A DNA stretch of 34,870 nt, taken from Rhodobacter sp. Lineage in GTDB: Bacteria; Pseudomonadota; Alphaproteobacteria; Rhodobacterales; Rhodobacteraceae. The DNA lies in assembly GCA_022824145.1 (NCBI GenBank), contig JAJEAY010000245.1, positions 1 through 34,870 on the forward strand, written 5' to 3'. The notes beneath the pieces are model-generated. The model had not been told where the DNA came from. It saw only the letters and a list, made by a program, of their open reading frames with translations, and searched no databases. A program made the translations under genes and the position numbers. Shown one piece after another: positions 34,403 to 34,870 of the stretch (the stretch's first letter is position 1; each line of letters opens with the position of its first letter).

Positions 34403-34870
34403 GTGCGCCGTGGAAAGGCGCGTCTTCCTTGTGGGTGCGAACCCCACTCAACAAATTGTCGCTTCGGTTGGTAGCAGCCAAGGCGGTTTGCGGAGGTAAC
34501 GATGTAGACTGAAGCACCTTGGTGTCAATGGGCCGCCTTGGGTGGCTCAGCGAGCAGACAGGCCGAAACGTGACGTGAACGCCGAGCAGGCCTCGAAAAT
34601 GGCAATGCGGGAGCCGACCCTCCTTGGGAAAGGGGAAGGCCGGTGGCGGTTCGGGAAGCAAGCGACAGACGCACCGGACCGTTCCCGCCGGGGTAGTGGC
34701 GTCGGCATGTCTGCAAGATGGAAGGCGTAGCAACACGGGAAGCCCTGTCGGTGGCGTGCACGCGCCAACCGGAAATCCGCGAGGACCAGTCCGGGCTGGC
34801 AGGGTGGCGGAGAGGCCAGTAGTACCGCGGAAGCCGGGTAATGCCGGCGGAGGGAAGGGGCCTCAGGTGT
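34403..34870 (+). mobile_element. 5' part of a group II intron (retroelement), cut by window edge
   Basis: The end of the window reads like the 5' ribozyme region and start of the reverse transcriptase of a bacterial group II intron on the plus strand. At 34403 GTGCGCC fits the GUGYG 5' end, and GCGCC pairs with GGCGC seven bases on. A GTGGG/CCCAC hairpin follows. The last 60 bases translate in one frame to ERPVVPRKPGNAGGGKGPQV, resembling the N-terminus of intron-encoded reverse transcriptases. TTGGGA (34624-34629) could pair with TCCCAG just before 34403 as EBS1-IBS1 (one G-U). The sequence is dense in short stems and lacks a long open frame up to there. The boundary is tentative. It lies antisense to the ATPase gene. 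Confidence 0.5.

Overview
The window looks like a chromosomal fragment of an alphaproteobacterium close to Rhodobacterales. The grounds are gene content and order (rpoH2-type sigma factor near coaBC-dut-membrane-anchored MoeB, nifU-tsaB, alphaproteobacterial ilvE, two-subunit pntAB), a fairly high G+C composition, and dense use of 1-4 nt stop/start overlaps inside operons. It is nearly all core and transport metabolism, with no tRNA, rRNA or CRISPR array that I can see.

Layout, left to right. 3-245: 3' end of an unidentified plus-strand gene. 850-3553 (minus): coaBC-dut-moeB, tightly overlapping. 4058-4936 (minus): RpoH-family sigma factor, divergent from cobU and a CobC-like phosphatase (5019-6145, plus; cobamide nucleotide-loop assembly). 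6198-7139 (minus): gshB. 7892-13731 (minus): nucleoside uptake and phosphorolysis operon (BMP binding protein, NTF2-like protein, double ABC ATPase, two permeases, purine nucleoside phosphorylase). 14101-15304 (minus): NifU-like protein and tsaB. 15804-20998 (minus): SDR, alkylsulfatase-type metallo-hydrolase, fused TRAP permease and TAXI binding protein. This reads as an import-then-desulfate-then-oxidise cassette. 21522-22385: ilvE. 22751-24103: GH4 alpha-galactosidase-like protein. 24604-25407: decayed lipoamide dehydrogenase gene. 25411-28449 (plus): pntA-pntB. 29648-30373: HAD type II hydrolase. 30550-31236: rpe, divergent from aroQ (31363-31800).

The right end is accessory. At 32786-34402 (minus) lies a two-gene unit: an ABC/OLD-like AAA ATPase followed after 6 nt by a small protein with a D...ExK arrangement typical of PD-(D/E)XK nucleases. 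This architecture recalls ATPase-nuclease phage-defence modules. Its ATPase 5' end is broken by an apparent frameshift next to a 12-bp inverted repeat. It then runs into what looks like the 5' part of a group II intron on the opposite strand (about 34403 to the window end), so no Walker A motif is present.

Many gene-free stretches of 350-1200 bp carry no recognisable gene, and at least one holds a clear pseudogene. The genome therefore seems to be losing genes without having compacted. Functional assignments rest on motifs read by eye; no database search was run.
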